From: Patescibacteria group bacterium | GTDB taxonomy: Bacteria > Patescibacteriota > Minisyncoccia > Phycocordibacterales > Phycocordibacteraceae | Assembly: GCA_029260935.1 (NCBI GenBank) | Contig: JAJDCJ010000009.1 | Coordinates: forward strand, 1-36,184 | DNA length: 36,184 nt | Reading direction: 5' to 3' | In this document: positions 8,999-17,502 of the stretch, in pieces | Layout: every line of letters starts with the position of its first letter | Numbering within the stretch: position 1 is the stretch's first letter | Notes under the pieces: model-generated | Databases searched by the model: none | Seen by the model: only the letters and a program-made list of their open reading frames with translations | What the model was told of the DNA's origin: nothing | Translations under genes and position numbers: made by a program

Positions 8999-9030
8999 AA
9001 AAAACACCCTGAGCAGTCAGGGTGTTTTTA
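8999..9030 (-). terminator. Intrinsic terminator downstream of the H1-like gene
   Basis: Minus strand AAACACCCTGA-CTGC-TCAGGGTGTTTTTTGT: strong stem plus T-run. Confidence 0.75.
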
Positions 9031-9054
9031 TCTGATAAGACAAGATCAATTGTC

Positions 9055-9312
9055 TTATCGTCGGCGCTTTGTGCGACGAGCGGTTTTCTTTGCGGCTTTT
9101 CGCGTCGTCCTCTTTGCCGTTTTTCTTTTTGCTGGCTTTCGCTTTGCAGCTTTACGCTTTGGTGCTTTTTTTGCCACCTTGCGCTTTGCAGCTTTTCGTT
9201 TTGGTGCTTTTCGTTTTGCCACCTTGCGCTTTACCACCTTACGCTTTGGTGCTTTTCGTTTTGCCACCTTACGTCTTGGAGCAGCTTTCTTTGCAGCTTT
9301 TCTTCTTTTCAT
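9055..9312 (-). CDS. Lys/Arg/Ala-rich low-complexity basic protein (histone H1-like, putative nucleoid-associated)
   Basis: 85 aa with repeated KRKxxKRK/AKRKAPKRK units, almost no acidic residues; intrinsic terminator downstream. Confidence 0.75.
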   Translation of the reverse strand: MKRRKAAKKAAPRRKVAKRKAPKRKVVKRKVAKRKAPKRKAAKRKVAKKAPKRKAAKRKPAKRKTAKRTTRKAAKKTARRTKRRR

Positions 9313-9550
9313 AGAATGAATGTTTAGAAATGTTACGTTAAAGATTTACGACTTGTATGTGCCGAACCGCTCGACCTCAACTTACGTTGTGCGTTGCAAT
9401 ACAAGCTAAACTAATTATGCGCTTTTAATTTACAACGACACACATATAAAAAAGTTTTTGTGGATAAACTTTTACAAAAAAAAATAAACACTAAGAAAAA
9501 AAATTAACCCGGGGGGAAGTAAAAGAAACTTTGCGCATGTTTTGTAAATA

Positions 9551-9584
9551 AAAAAACCAACGGTACAAAAACCGTTGGTTTTTT
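9551..9584 (-). terminator. Bidirectional-looking intrinsic terminator
   Basis: aaaaaaccaacggt-acaaa-accgttggtttttt; T-runs on both strands. Confidence 0.6.
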
Positions 9585-9604
9585 AAGAGAATGTATTTAC
9601 TTTT

Positions 9605-9688
9605 GTTGTCTTGAGTGTGCGACTGACGGGCGCGGGCTCCAAAAAGATCTTATGTGAGTGCTGCCATCAGCCGCACACTCAAGGCAAC
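9605..9688. ncRNA. Candidate structured RNA (unclassified)
   Basis: 17-bp closing stem gttgtcttgagtgtgcg / cgcacactcaaggcaac (one wobble/mismatch), inner ctgacgg/ccatcag stem, terminator nearby at 9551-9584. Strand unresolved; minus preferred because of terminator position. Confidence 0.4.
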
Positions 9689-9749
9689 TTATTAAAGAAT
9701 ATCATATGGAGGATATCTCTTCTGTCGTTGAGATTTATGAGGGCTATGT

Positions 9750-9778
9750 AAAATATGGACACGGCGTGTCCATATTTT
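9750..9778 (+). repeat. REP-like palindrome copy 5
   Basis: Identical 29-nt palindrome; arms extend one more base pair (9749/9779). Confidence 0.95.
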
Positions 9779-9869
9779 AAATGGAGAGAGAGTTGAATCG
9801 GAGTTGGGTGGTGGGTGGTGGTGGGGTTATTAGATAGATTCGTGAGGGTTGGGGGGGTGAGGAACATAT

Positions 9870-9900
9870 TCTAACTAGGACATCGGATGTCCTAGTTAGA
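9870..9900. repeat. Diverged REP-like palindrome
   Basis: tctaactaggacatc-g-gatgtcctagttaga: 15-bp perfect arms, single central G; shares GGACA...TGTCC core with the REP copies. Confidence 0.8.
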
Positions 9901-9926
9901 GGGGGTGGGGTGAAGTAGAGTGGAAA

Positions 9927-9958
9927 ACGAAAATTCCCGCGTGAGCGGGAATTTTCGT
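9927..9958 (-). terminator. Hairpin, probable terminator of the 10039..12234 gene
   Basis: acgaaaattcccgc-gtga-gcgggaattttcgt, 14-bp perfect stem, T-rich 3' side on the minus strand. Confidence 0.5.
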
Positions 9959-10038
9959 AGATCTTTGGAAAGCTGATGCGCATTTGCATTAGCACTCACT
10001 GAGCTTAGAGTACCACAGTAAAGCTTATTTTGCAACAC

Positions 10039-12234
10039 CTAAGGGTTTCTGCCTGCGCGGATTTCGCTGATAAAGAATTCTCCTTGCTCTGTAAAATCTG
10101 GATTGAGTTGTATTGCCGTTTGGAGTGCCTGCACTGCCTCGGCGCGATTATTGTCGTTTAAGTGAGCGCCTGCCAGCTGTAGGTAAAAATCAAAATTAGT
10201 TGGTTCTTTTTCAACACGACTTTGTGCTATTTGAACCACGCGATCAGTCTGCCCTGAGTCAATATATGCCTGCAGTATTGTATTGTCGTTCGGTGCCACT
10301 GTGTTGTAGCGCTCAATAAGAAGTTGGTCTGCAAGTTTATTTTGCCCGGCACCAATTGCTACTGTTGCATAGAGTATGCGCGCTTGGTCGTAGCTCGTGT
10401 CTAGTTCGTAGGCATCCTTAAGTAGCGCGAGTGCGCCTTGTTGGTTGCCAACACCGAGGGCAAGTAGTGCTTGCTCAAAACGAACAGCTTGCTTTTGAGG
10501 TGCGGTTTCGCGAGCGTGGTTGAGTACTGACTCGGCACCCACAGAATCACCTATCTGTCGCAAGAATGACCCGTAGAAAAGAAGAAGACGAGTGTCATCA
10601 GGAGCGCGCGCTACTTCTTCGGCAAATGCATCGCGGACAAAGAGGGTTACTTCGTTACGCAACTCATCTGTGCCGAGATGTGCAAGGTTAGGAGAGCGAA
10701 CTTGGGTCGCAAATTGAAGTAATTGTTCGTGTGCTTCCTGCCTTCCCAGACCTCCGCCGACTATTACCTTTTGGAATGCAGTGAAGTTTTCAGAAAGACC
10801 CCCTTGGTGCGGGCGAAGCGCCTCAATCATTCCGGTTGCACGTGTCATACCTGGCACGTTTGCAAAGTAGAGAACGAGTGCCAAAACAATAACTACTCCA
10901 GCGGTGCCTGCAGTAACGGTGTTTTTAGAAAGTGTTTTTTCTTGAACTGGACCCTCCTCTATAGTGTGCTGATCAATTCCCCTTTCTTGGGCGCGATACA
11001 ACAGAAGCGCCAAGACCGAAAAGAACATGATATAGCTCATAAGGTTATCAAACACAAAAAGGTTATGAAAACCGTAGCCCGCAAACAATCCGGTAAACAG
11101 TGCACGGTCGGTTACTGAAAAATTATTGTGTGGCTTCCAAAGATACCAGAGGACAATAACAAAAAACGAGAGATAGAGCCCGAGCGCTAACATACCGCCG
11201 GCGATAAGCCAATCAAGGAAAATGTTATGTACGCGGTCAAACCATGGTTCCTGTCCGAAAAGAGACGGTTGGTATTGTTCGTTAAATACATAGTTGAAGT
11301 TTTCTTGCCCCCATCCAAACACAGGACGCTCCAAGAATCCTTGCCATGCCATGCCCCAAATAGTGAAGCGGGTTTGACCTGCAGATAGTGAAATAGACGC
11401 AACACGAGTAAGTACCGGATTGTTCTGTACAAATGAGGTGTCTTTAATAAAGAAGAAACTACCGACCACTAAGATAACAGCCGCGAGCACTCCTACTCCA
11501 ATTTTTCTAATGTTCCCGTGTCCTTTATTAAAGAAGACAAGCACGAGGCCTGAGAGGAACAAACCACCGATTAACCCTAAAATGGTGCCACGTGTTGCGG
11601 TATAGAAAATAATAACTATCTGTAGTAAAACAGCAATGCTGTAGACAAGACGAATCCATTTAGGAGAGTTCCATTTTGAAAGTGCGTAGAGGGTGAGGAA
11701 GACATGAAAGAGCATGTATACCGCCAAGTACGTGGCGTTACCGAATGTAGCATCAACACGAAGACCGCCCTGGTTGATAACAAAAAAACCGAGAAGTTGT
11801 GCAACGCCAAAAAGTGCAAGAAGTACGGAGACACCAATTGAGGTGTTAAGAAATCGCTTCCAAAGTTTCTCAGCGTTGAGCATAGTTGAGATGACGAGGA
11901 AGTATGCGCCAAGGTGCAGTATGGTGATATACCCCTCCATCCTTTCAAAGTTAGACCAGAATGACTTTGATGGATTTTCAGAGAAAATAGTGGAGATGCC
12001 AAGGGAAAGCACGAATGCGCCAATTGCAAAAAGGAGTGCTGATTTTTTCGGACGCACACTCGGAACGCGAAGTGCCAGGATAAGCCAGAGGGCGAAAATA
12101 ATTTCAACGATAATGCGGAATGTGAAATTTTTACCCGTTATAAACGGAAAGAAAAAGTCACCGGAAACAATAAATGGTATAAAAAGGACCCCAAAAAGCC
12201 CTGTATAAATCGCATAGCGGAGTGTTTTATCCAT
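10039..12234 (-). CDS. O-antigen ligase (Wzy_C/WaaL-like) family membrane protein with C-terminal TPR repeats
   Basis: 731 aa, multiple TM segments, FGWGQENFNYVFNEQYQP...DRVHNIFLDWLIAGGMLALGLYLSFF; C-terminal helical repeats (NPDFTEQGEF, YLQLAGAHLNDNNRAEAVQALQTAIQLNP). Confidence 0.85.
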   Translation of the reverse strand: MDKTLRYAIYTGLFGVLFIPFIVSGDFFFPFITGKNFTFRIIVEIIFALWLILALRVPSVRPKKSALLFAIGAFVLSLGISTIFSENPSKSFWSNFERMEGYITILHLGAYFLVISTMLNAEKLWKRFLNTSIGVSVLLALFGVAQLLGFFVINQGGLRVDATFGNATYLAVYMLFHVFLTLYALSKWNSPKWIRLVYSIAVLLQIVIIFYTATRGTILGLIGGLFLSGLVLVFFNKGHGNIRKIGVGVLAAVILVVGSFFFIKDTSFVQNNPVLTRVASISLSAGQTRFTIWGMAWQGFLERPVFGWGQENFNYVFNEQYQPSLFGQEPWFDRVHNIFLDWLIAGGMLALGLYLSFFVIVLWYLWKPHNNFSVTDRALFTGLFAGYGFHNLFVFDNLMSYIMFFSVLALLLYRAQERGIDQHTIEEGPVQEKTLSKNTVTAGTAGVVIVLALVLYFANVPGMTRATGMIEALRPHQGGLSENFTAFQKVIVGGGLGRQEAHEQLLQFATQVRSPNLAHLGTDELRNEVTLFVRDAFAEEVARAPDDTRLLLFYGSFLRQIGDSVGAESVLNHARETAPQKQAVRFEQALLALGVGNQQGALALLKDAYELDTSYDQARILYATVAIGAGQNKLADQLLIERYNTVAPNDNTILQAYIDSGQTDRVVQIAQSRVEKEPTNFDFYLQLAGAHLNDNNRAEAVQALQTAIQLNPDFTEQGEFFISEIRAGRNP

Positions 12235-12259
12235 GTCAAAAATTGTATCACAAAATGCT

Positions 12260-13945
12260 TTATATCTTCATAACTGAACGAATAAGCCGTTTTTTGACTT
12301 GCTCTTTGAGTCTGACAAAATGGTATACCACAAGCCGGGGGCTATGAACGATCTGTAAATATAGCGACTCAAGAAAAGAGGGTTTAAGTTTAGTCAAAAA
12401 ATCTTTTATTTCTAAGTTTATTTCTTTAAGCTCATCGGGAAAACAAACATCGAGATACTCTAAAGACTCGTGTGTCGTATCAGTAGCATGAACAATACTA
12501 CCCCCTGGAACATCAAACATCTTTCTTAGCATCTTTTTGAGTGCCTTAATCCCCTTTTTGTGAGTATGAGGTATTTTACCAACCTGTGATAAGTGGGCTA
12601 GGTTTGTATCAAGCACTACAACAACTACCGCTGGTAAATAACCTAGCGTATTAGTTTTTCCTCCCCAAACACCGCCACGCAAATTATTTGTCACATGCTC
12701 AATTTCATCTTTTTTTAGTTTTTTAATATGTAAAATACTAAACCCTTCATAATTTGAGATAACATTCAAAACCTGGTCAAGAACGCCAAGTTCAATGGTT
12801 TTTTGTTTTAGAACAAAAACCCCTAAACCAAATTCTTTCGTTTCTGTATTTGAAAAAAAATGTTTCCATACCCACTTATTTTTGGGAGCAATTTTTGCAA
12901 GAGTATCAAGTTTTGGTCTCCATCCATGGACATGGAGATACTCGTCCAATCCTTCCATTGTTATTTCAATTTTTATATTTAAATCATCAGCCATAGTACG
13001 TAGGACTCCCGCATAATCATTCTCTGGATTTTCATTTACATCCAATCCTGTTATTTTTGTCGGAACTCCTGCAAACAAGCCCTTGTGATAAACAACATGA
13101 TAGGCCAAAGCTAAAAATGCATGTTTAGGATTTGGTATACGGGAAGAGGCCGGTCCGTCAATTGCATTTTGTATTATTTTCCTTGCCAATGGCGGCGGAT
13201 AATAAGTAATATCGTTATATGTGGTACGAGAGACTGTCCACACATCAACTCCAAGTGGTCCAGGATTTTTTTGCAGGAACCCTTTTATAGTTTTCTCGTC
13301 TTCGTCAGAGACTAAAATATCTAGATCCCCTCCTTCTCTATATAGATTCGGTAACTTCTCAAAAAATCTTAAAACAACATATGCAACCCTGCTCTCCTTC
13401 AAAAAACTTAAAAAACCACCCACCCCCATGTCGTAAGATAAAGAAAGTCTTGTATGAAGGGATTCCGTTAAGATATGTTCAATAACCAACCAGTGCTGAT
13501 CTGAACCAGCGACTTTTATCTTTTTGATACCTCTGATCTTTACCAAACCAATAATTAGCCGCCTTACAAGACCGGGGATAGCTACAAACCAACCCCAACG
13601 TGGGATAAAACGGACAAGAACATACTGAGCGGTTGCTGGGAAATCAACAAATAAAACTTTCGTAGCTTCGTGATCTAAAAAATAAACATCGCTACGCTCT
13701 TCTCGTATTTCCAATAAACTACTGTAGGAGAGTTCAGAAAAATCGCAATCTCTTTTCTTCTTTGAAAAGACCCTCACTCTTCCTGTCTTTTTTTTGTGAA
13801 CAAATTCAGGAAGAGTTTTCCCATGAAAACCAAAAAAAGCAATATTACCTTCTGTAAGATAACTACTTAATCCCGCACCTTTTGATTGTTTTTGTTTATT
13901 TTTCATTGGAACCAATAAATCGTTACCCTTGACATTTTGAACCAA
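12260..13945 (-). CDS. Hypothetical 561-aa protein with nucleotidyltransferase-like motif and NDK-like C-terminal region
   Basis: YVVLRFFEKLPNLYREGGDLDILVSDED resembles the GD[IL]D[IL]LV nucleotidyltransferase motif; C-term PAVVVVVLDTN...LRKMFDVPGGSIVHATDTTHESLEYLDVCFPDE resembles the NDK region PVVAMVLEG...IRG...NLIHGSDSPESAEREI.LFF. Confidence 0.45.
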   Translation of the reverse strand: MVQNVKGNDLLVPMKNKQKQSKGAGLSSYLTEGNIAFFGFHGKTLPEFVHKKKTGRVRVFSKKKRDCDFSELSYSSLLEIREERSDVYFLDHEATKVLFVDFPATAQYVLVRFIPRWGWFVAIPGLVRRLIIGLVKIRGIKKIKVAGSDQHWLVIEHILTESLHTRLSLSYDMGVGGFLSFLKESRVAYVVLRFFEKLPNLYREGGDLDILVSDEDEKTIKGFLQKNPGPLGVDVWTVSRTTYNDITYYPPPLARKIIQNAIDGPASSRIPNPKHAFLALAYHVVYHKGLFAGVPTKITGLDVNENPENDYAGVLRTMADDLNIKIEITMEGLDEYLHVHGWRPKLDTLAKIAPKNKWVWKHFFSNTETKEFGLGVFVLKQKTIELGVLDQVLNVISNYEGFSILHIKKLKKDEIEHVTNNLRGGVWGGKTNTLGYLPAVVVVVLDTNLAHLSQVGKIPHTHKKGIKALKKMLRKMFDVPGGSIVHATDTTHESLEYLDVCFPDELKEINLEIKDFLTKLKPSFLESLYLQIVHSPRLVVYHFVRLKEQVKKRLIRSVMKI

Positions 13946-13955
13946 AAAATAGCAT

Positions 13956-14669
13956 TTATTTTTTTAAAAGGTAAATATACGACAACCCTACCTTTGCATG
14001 CAATATGTATGATTTTCTGGTGAGGAAGTTATATATTTTGCTACTTGTGCCCCCATCTTTAGAAAACTCAAAATCATCATCCTCTACAGACACAACTTTA
14101 GGCACGTAAACATTCCAATCTAAAGACTCTAATACTTCTAGGTTCTGTCCCTCAACATCTATATTAAGAAAATCTACTAACTTCCTTTTTGTAGAGCCCT
14201 CAAGCACTTCTTGCAATGTGGTGCATTTAACTTGCTTTGTATCAATCAACTTAATGAATGATTTTTTCAACATCACGTCTTTCTGTTTACTTGAAAATGT
14301 ATTACAGCTTTGGTGATTAAAAATATAATAAGGTTTTAATGTAACCTTTTTGTCTATTCCACAGTTGATATTAATGTCCCTCTTACGGTATTTGTTAAAC
14401 AAATCAATACTGAACGGATTTGGATCTATGTTTATACCGCTCCATCCTTTCTTATAAAGACGGTAAGTGTTGGAGTAATGCATTGGGTGATACGCCCCGA
14501 CATCAATATAAAAGCCATCCTTTTGGTTTGAAAAAATATGACCTAAAATAATATCCTCCCCCCACTGAGAATATGACTTTTTTGAAAAAGAATTGAGAAG
14601 CACCCCTTTCAGGTGAACCAGAAAAAAGAGGTGTTTTTGGATGAATTTATTTTTTGAAATACCCACCAT
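13956..14669 (-). CDS. FkbM-family SAM-dependent methyltransferase
   Basis: SQWGEDIILGHIF...GFYIDVGAYHPMHYSNTYRLYKKGWSGINIDPNP...VDFLNIDVEGQNLEVLESLDW. Confidence 0.85.
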   Translation of the reverse strand: MVGISKNKFIQKHLFFLVHLKGVLLNSFSKKSYSQWGEDIILGHIFSNQKDGFYIDVGAYHPMHYSNTYRLYKKGWSGINIDPNPFSIDLFNKYRKRDININCGIDKKVTLKPYYIFNHQSCNTFSSKQKDVMLKKSFIKLIDTKQVKCTTLQEVLEGSTKRKLVDFLNIDVEGQNLEVLESLDWNVYVPKVVSVEDDDFEFSKDGGTSSKIYNFLTRKSYILHAKVGLSYIYLLKK

Positions 14670-14767
14670 ATGACCCTATATTACAGTGTGGCAGAGTACA
14701 TGTCACGATATACGTTAATATAGCCAAAGTGGCTCGTGAGAGATATGATGCTTGAAGTGTGTGAAAT

Positions 14768-16042
14768 ATGATAGCAGATCTAGAAAAATCCATGACGAAT
14801 TTAAAAAAAAGAGCCTACACGCTTCTAAGGTGGAGTGAGAAATACACAAAAACTGACATGGTCTATTTAGCCGAGGGTGGTTTTTGGCTTTTCCTTAAAA
14901 CGCTATTCTCCGCCGCTATTTCATTTGGACTCTCCGTCGCATTTGCAAATCTTTTGCCAAAAACCACATATGGTGAATACCGATATATCTTTTCAATGTT
15001 TGGTTTGCTTGCCATTCCAACACTCGCCGGAATGGGCCCTGCAACGACAAAATCTGTTACGCAAGGGTACGAAGGCACTCCACTTATGGCCCTTAGAACA
15101 AAAATCAAATGGGGTGTCCTTGGAAGTATCGCAAGCGCGGGAGTTGCTATTTACTATGCTGTCCAGGGAAATTTTGTCCTCGCTGGAGCGTTCGCATTGG
15201 TCGCGCTTTTCATCCCCTTTGTAGACTCCCTGAGTATTTATAATTCTGTACTTACAGGAAAAAAACTCTTTAGAACATCAACATTCTACGAAATATTTAT
15301 CCAAGGCACCTCAACTTTAGTCATTGTCGCAACGTTATTTGTTACCAACAATTTAGTGTTTATTCTTACTAGTTATTTTCTCACGTATACAATAGTTCGT
15401 TTCGTTGTGTTTCAGGCAGTGGTAAAAAAATATACAGATAATACGAACATAGACCCTAAAACTACATCATACGGAAAACACTTAAGTCTTATGGGGATAT
15501 TGGGAACTGTTTCTGCGGCATTAGACAGTATTCTCTTGTGGCAATTTATAGGCCCAGCGCAAGTGGCGGTCTACGCTATCGCGAAAGGTATGCCTTTACA
15601 AATAAGTGCAGCTTTTCAGAGACTTACAACGCTCGCATTTCCAAAGTTTGCCAAACAAGATTTTAAAACAATAAAAAAAGCCCTTGTTCATAAAATGATG
15701 TTGATGTTTATCATAATGGCGGTAATAGTTATCGTATATGTACTCGCCGCGCCGTATATATTTAATTTATTTTTTCCAGCATACTCTGAGGCGGTAACAT
15801 ATTCACAATTTTTTGCTCTTACTCTCTTATTCTTCCCTCAAAAATTTATCGGGACGGTGTTCCAGGCGCACGCACGAACAAAGGCACTTTATATTTCAAC
15901 AACAATCACTCCAATAATTAGAACGTTTCTTGCGATTGCGTTAATTCCTTTTTTTGGAATTGCTGGTGCAGTCGCAACAGAGTTGACCGGCAAAGTTATA
16001 AATTTTGCTGTCGTTTTATATCTGTTTACAAGAAATGATTGA
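14768..16042 (+). CDS. Polysaccharide biosynthesis flippase (Wzx/MATE-like)
   Basis: 424 aa polytopic membrane protein; FANLLPKTTYGEYRYIFSMFGLLAIPTLAGMGPA... near N-term, ...GIAGAVATELTGKVINFAVVLYLF C-term. Confidence 0.85.
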   Translation: MIADLEKSMTNLKKRAYTLLRWSEKYTKTDMVYLAEGGFWLFLKTLFSAAISFGLSVAFANLLPKTTYGEYRYIFSMFGLLAIPTLAGMGPATTKSVTQGYEGTPLMALRTKIKWGVLGSIASAGVAIYYAVQGNFVLAGAFALVALFIPFVDSLSIYNSVLTGKKLFRTSTFYEIFIQGTSTLVIVATLFVTNNLVFILTSYFLTYTIVRFVVFQAVVKKYTDNTNIDPKTTSYGKHLSLMGILGTVSAALDSILLWQFIGPAQVAVYAIAKGMPLQISAAFQRLTTLAFPKFAKQDFKTIKKALVHKMMLMFIIMAVIVIVYVLAAPYIFNLFFPAYSEAVTYSQFFALTLLFFPQKFIGTVFQAHARTKALYISTTITPIIRTFLAIALIPFFGIAGAVATELTGKVINFAVVLYLFTRND

Positions 16043-16083
16043 GGGGGTAATGTGACAATGAAAACAAACGGGATCAAAACATA

Positions 16084-16731
16084 ATGCGAAGTATGAATAA
16101 AATACGATATTTCATAATCAAACTCTTAGAGAAAATCGGATACTATTATCCGGAACGTCTTCGTTCTGAAAATTTAATAAAGTATTTTTTTTATAAAGAA
16201 CTCTTTGACAAAGCTAAACACTTAGACGGCGCAATTGTTGAGTGCGGAGTTGCCTACGGTCAAAGTCTTGTCGTATGGTCAACACTTGCAAAAGCAGAAG
16301 GTAGAAATAGACAGGTATATGGTTTTGATTCGTTTGAAGGGTTTCCCAGCCCAACAATAGAAGACGTAAGTGAGCGTAATCCTAAAAAAGGTGAGTTCAA
16401 TGACGCCACCCAAAAACGCGTTGAAGTGATGTTAAAAAAGGCATACGTACCAATGCCAATACTTATAAAGGGTTTCTTTAAAGAAACCCTACCTCCTTTT
16501 AAAGAGAAAATCGCAATTCTATATATTGATGTAGATTTACACGATTCCTATAAAACTGTTTTAGAGAATTTATATGAACAGGTCGTGCCTGGTGGCGTTA
16601 TTGGTTTTGATGAATATAAAACCCCTGCATGGCCTGGAGCAACAAAGGCAGTGGATGAGTTCTTTGTTGAAGAAAAAAAGAATATTCAAAAAGGTGAGTA
16701 TTCAGGTAAGCATTTTTTTATAAAAAAATAA
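16084..16731 (+). CDS. TylF/MycF-family O-methyltransferase
   Basis: GAIVECGVAYGQSLVVWSTLA...VYGFDSFEGFPSP...ILYIDVDLHDSYKTVLENLYEQVVPGGVIGFDEY. Confidence 0.85.
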   Translation: MRSMNKIRYFIIKLLEKIGYYYPERLRSENLIKYFFYKELFDKAKHLDGAIVECGVAYGQSLVVWSTLAKAEGRNRQVYGFDSFEGFPSPTIEDVSERNPKKGEFNDATQKRVEVMLKKAYVPMPILIKGFFKETLPPFKEKIAILYIDVDLHDSYKTVLENLYEQVVPGGVIGFDEYKTPAWPGATKAVDEFFVEEKKNIQKGEYSGKHFFIKK

Positions 16732-16732
16732 A

Positions 16733-17497
16733 CTAATCCCAAACCTCTTTTCCTTCCTCTTTCAACTTTTCTATAATCTTTTCTGCAAGGTCTAATTCAA
16801 TTTGAGAGTCTATATCAATATCACGCCAACGCTCAAAATAAAGCGGTAATATTTTATTTCCACTCATGGAGTTCCCCTTCAAAATTGTGTTAGGGCGAAT
16901 GACGTCAACATACCCCGAATGCCTCCATACAGTAGGAAGCAGCTGACGGGGCATGTTGTACGGCTCAGAATATTGTTCAAAAACCTCAGGAAATTCTTTG
17001 GTTAGCAGTGGTTTTAAGAAGCCCGACTGTTCATCAAGCGAATACATTTTAAACGGTGTGTGGAGCGGTTCACACACTGAACGTACTGACGTTGCTTCAT
17101 GATTTCCAATAAGTAGTTGGATTCCTGCGTCTATATCTGATGCCTTTTTTAAAGGCGTGGTTGGCCGCAAGTGCACCACAACATCAGGTATATACCCTTC
17201 TTTTTCTTTTAAAACCTTTAATGCGTGTTGAAATACCGGTAAATCGGGAGTCATGTCTTGCGCGAGTTCGCTGGGTCGAATGAACGGTACTTCAGCTCCA
17301 TAGGAACGCGCAACGTCGGCCATTTCTTCGTCATCGGTTGAAATGATGAGGCGTGTGATGTTCTTTGCTTGTTTTCCTGCCTCTACCGTATAAAACAATA
17401 GCGGTTTACCAGCACATAATGCGATACTTTTTTGGAGAATTGATTTTGAACCACCGCGGGCAGTAATTACACCAAGTACTTCATTTTTATTCTTCAT
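16733..17497 (-). CDS. neuA: Acylneuraminate cytidylyltransferase (CMP-nonulosonate synthetase)
   Basis: VITARGGSKSILQKSIALCAGKPLLFYTVEAGKQA..IISTDDEEMADVARSYGAEVPFIRPSELAQDMTPDLPVFQHAL...VHLRPTTPLK. Confidence 0.88.
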   Translation of the reverse strand: MKNKNEVLGVITARGGSKSILQKSIALCAGKPLLFYTVEAGKQAKNITRLIISTDDEEMADVARSYGAEVPFIRPSELAQDMTPDLPVFQHALKVLKEKEGYIPDVVVHLRPTTPLKKASDIDAGIQLLIGNHEATSVRSVCEPLHTPFKMYSLDEQSGFLKPLLTKEFPEVFEQYSEPYNMPRQLLPTVWRHSGYVDVIRPNTILKGNSMSGNKILPLYFERWRDIDIDSQIELDLAEKIIEKLKEEGKEVWD

Positions 17498-17502
17498 ACA
17501 TT

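Noticed and set aside
9055-9312. Regularly spaced direct repeats that could look like a CRISPR array
   Set aside because: The repeats are short, adjacent and coding (KRK units); there are no unique spacers and no cas genes.
9050-9319. Plus-strand ORFs 9022..9327, 9050..9319 and 9069..9314 with FAAFRFGAFRF-like repeats
   Set aside because: Antisense shadows of the Lys/Arg/Ala-repeat gene on the minus strand, which has a terminator and plausible composition.
9605-9688. 4.5S/SRP RNA
   Set aside because: Lacks the conserved GGTCAGG...GGAAG.AGCAGCC apical motif.
9679-9867. ORF containing YGHAVSIF
   Set aside because: Runs through a REP copy and low-complexity G/C-biased spacer; no support as a gene.
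9959-9999. Hammerhead ribozyme suggested by CTGATG
   Set aside because: The CUGANGA core is incomplete (CTGATGC) and no properly placed GAAA/UH arrangement was seen.
10723-12208. Medium ORFs on either strand within the O-antigen ligase gene (10723..11118, 11187..11432, 11616..12107, 11714..12208)
   Set aside because: Overlap a well-supported 731-aa membrane protein; their compositions look like antisense or frame-shifted noise.
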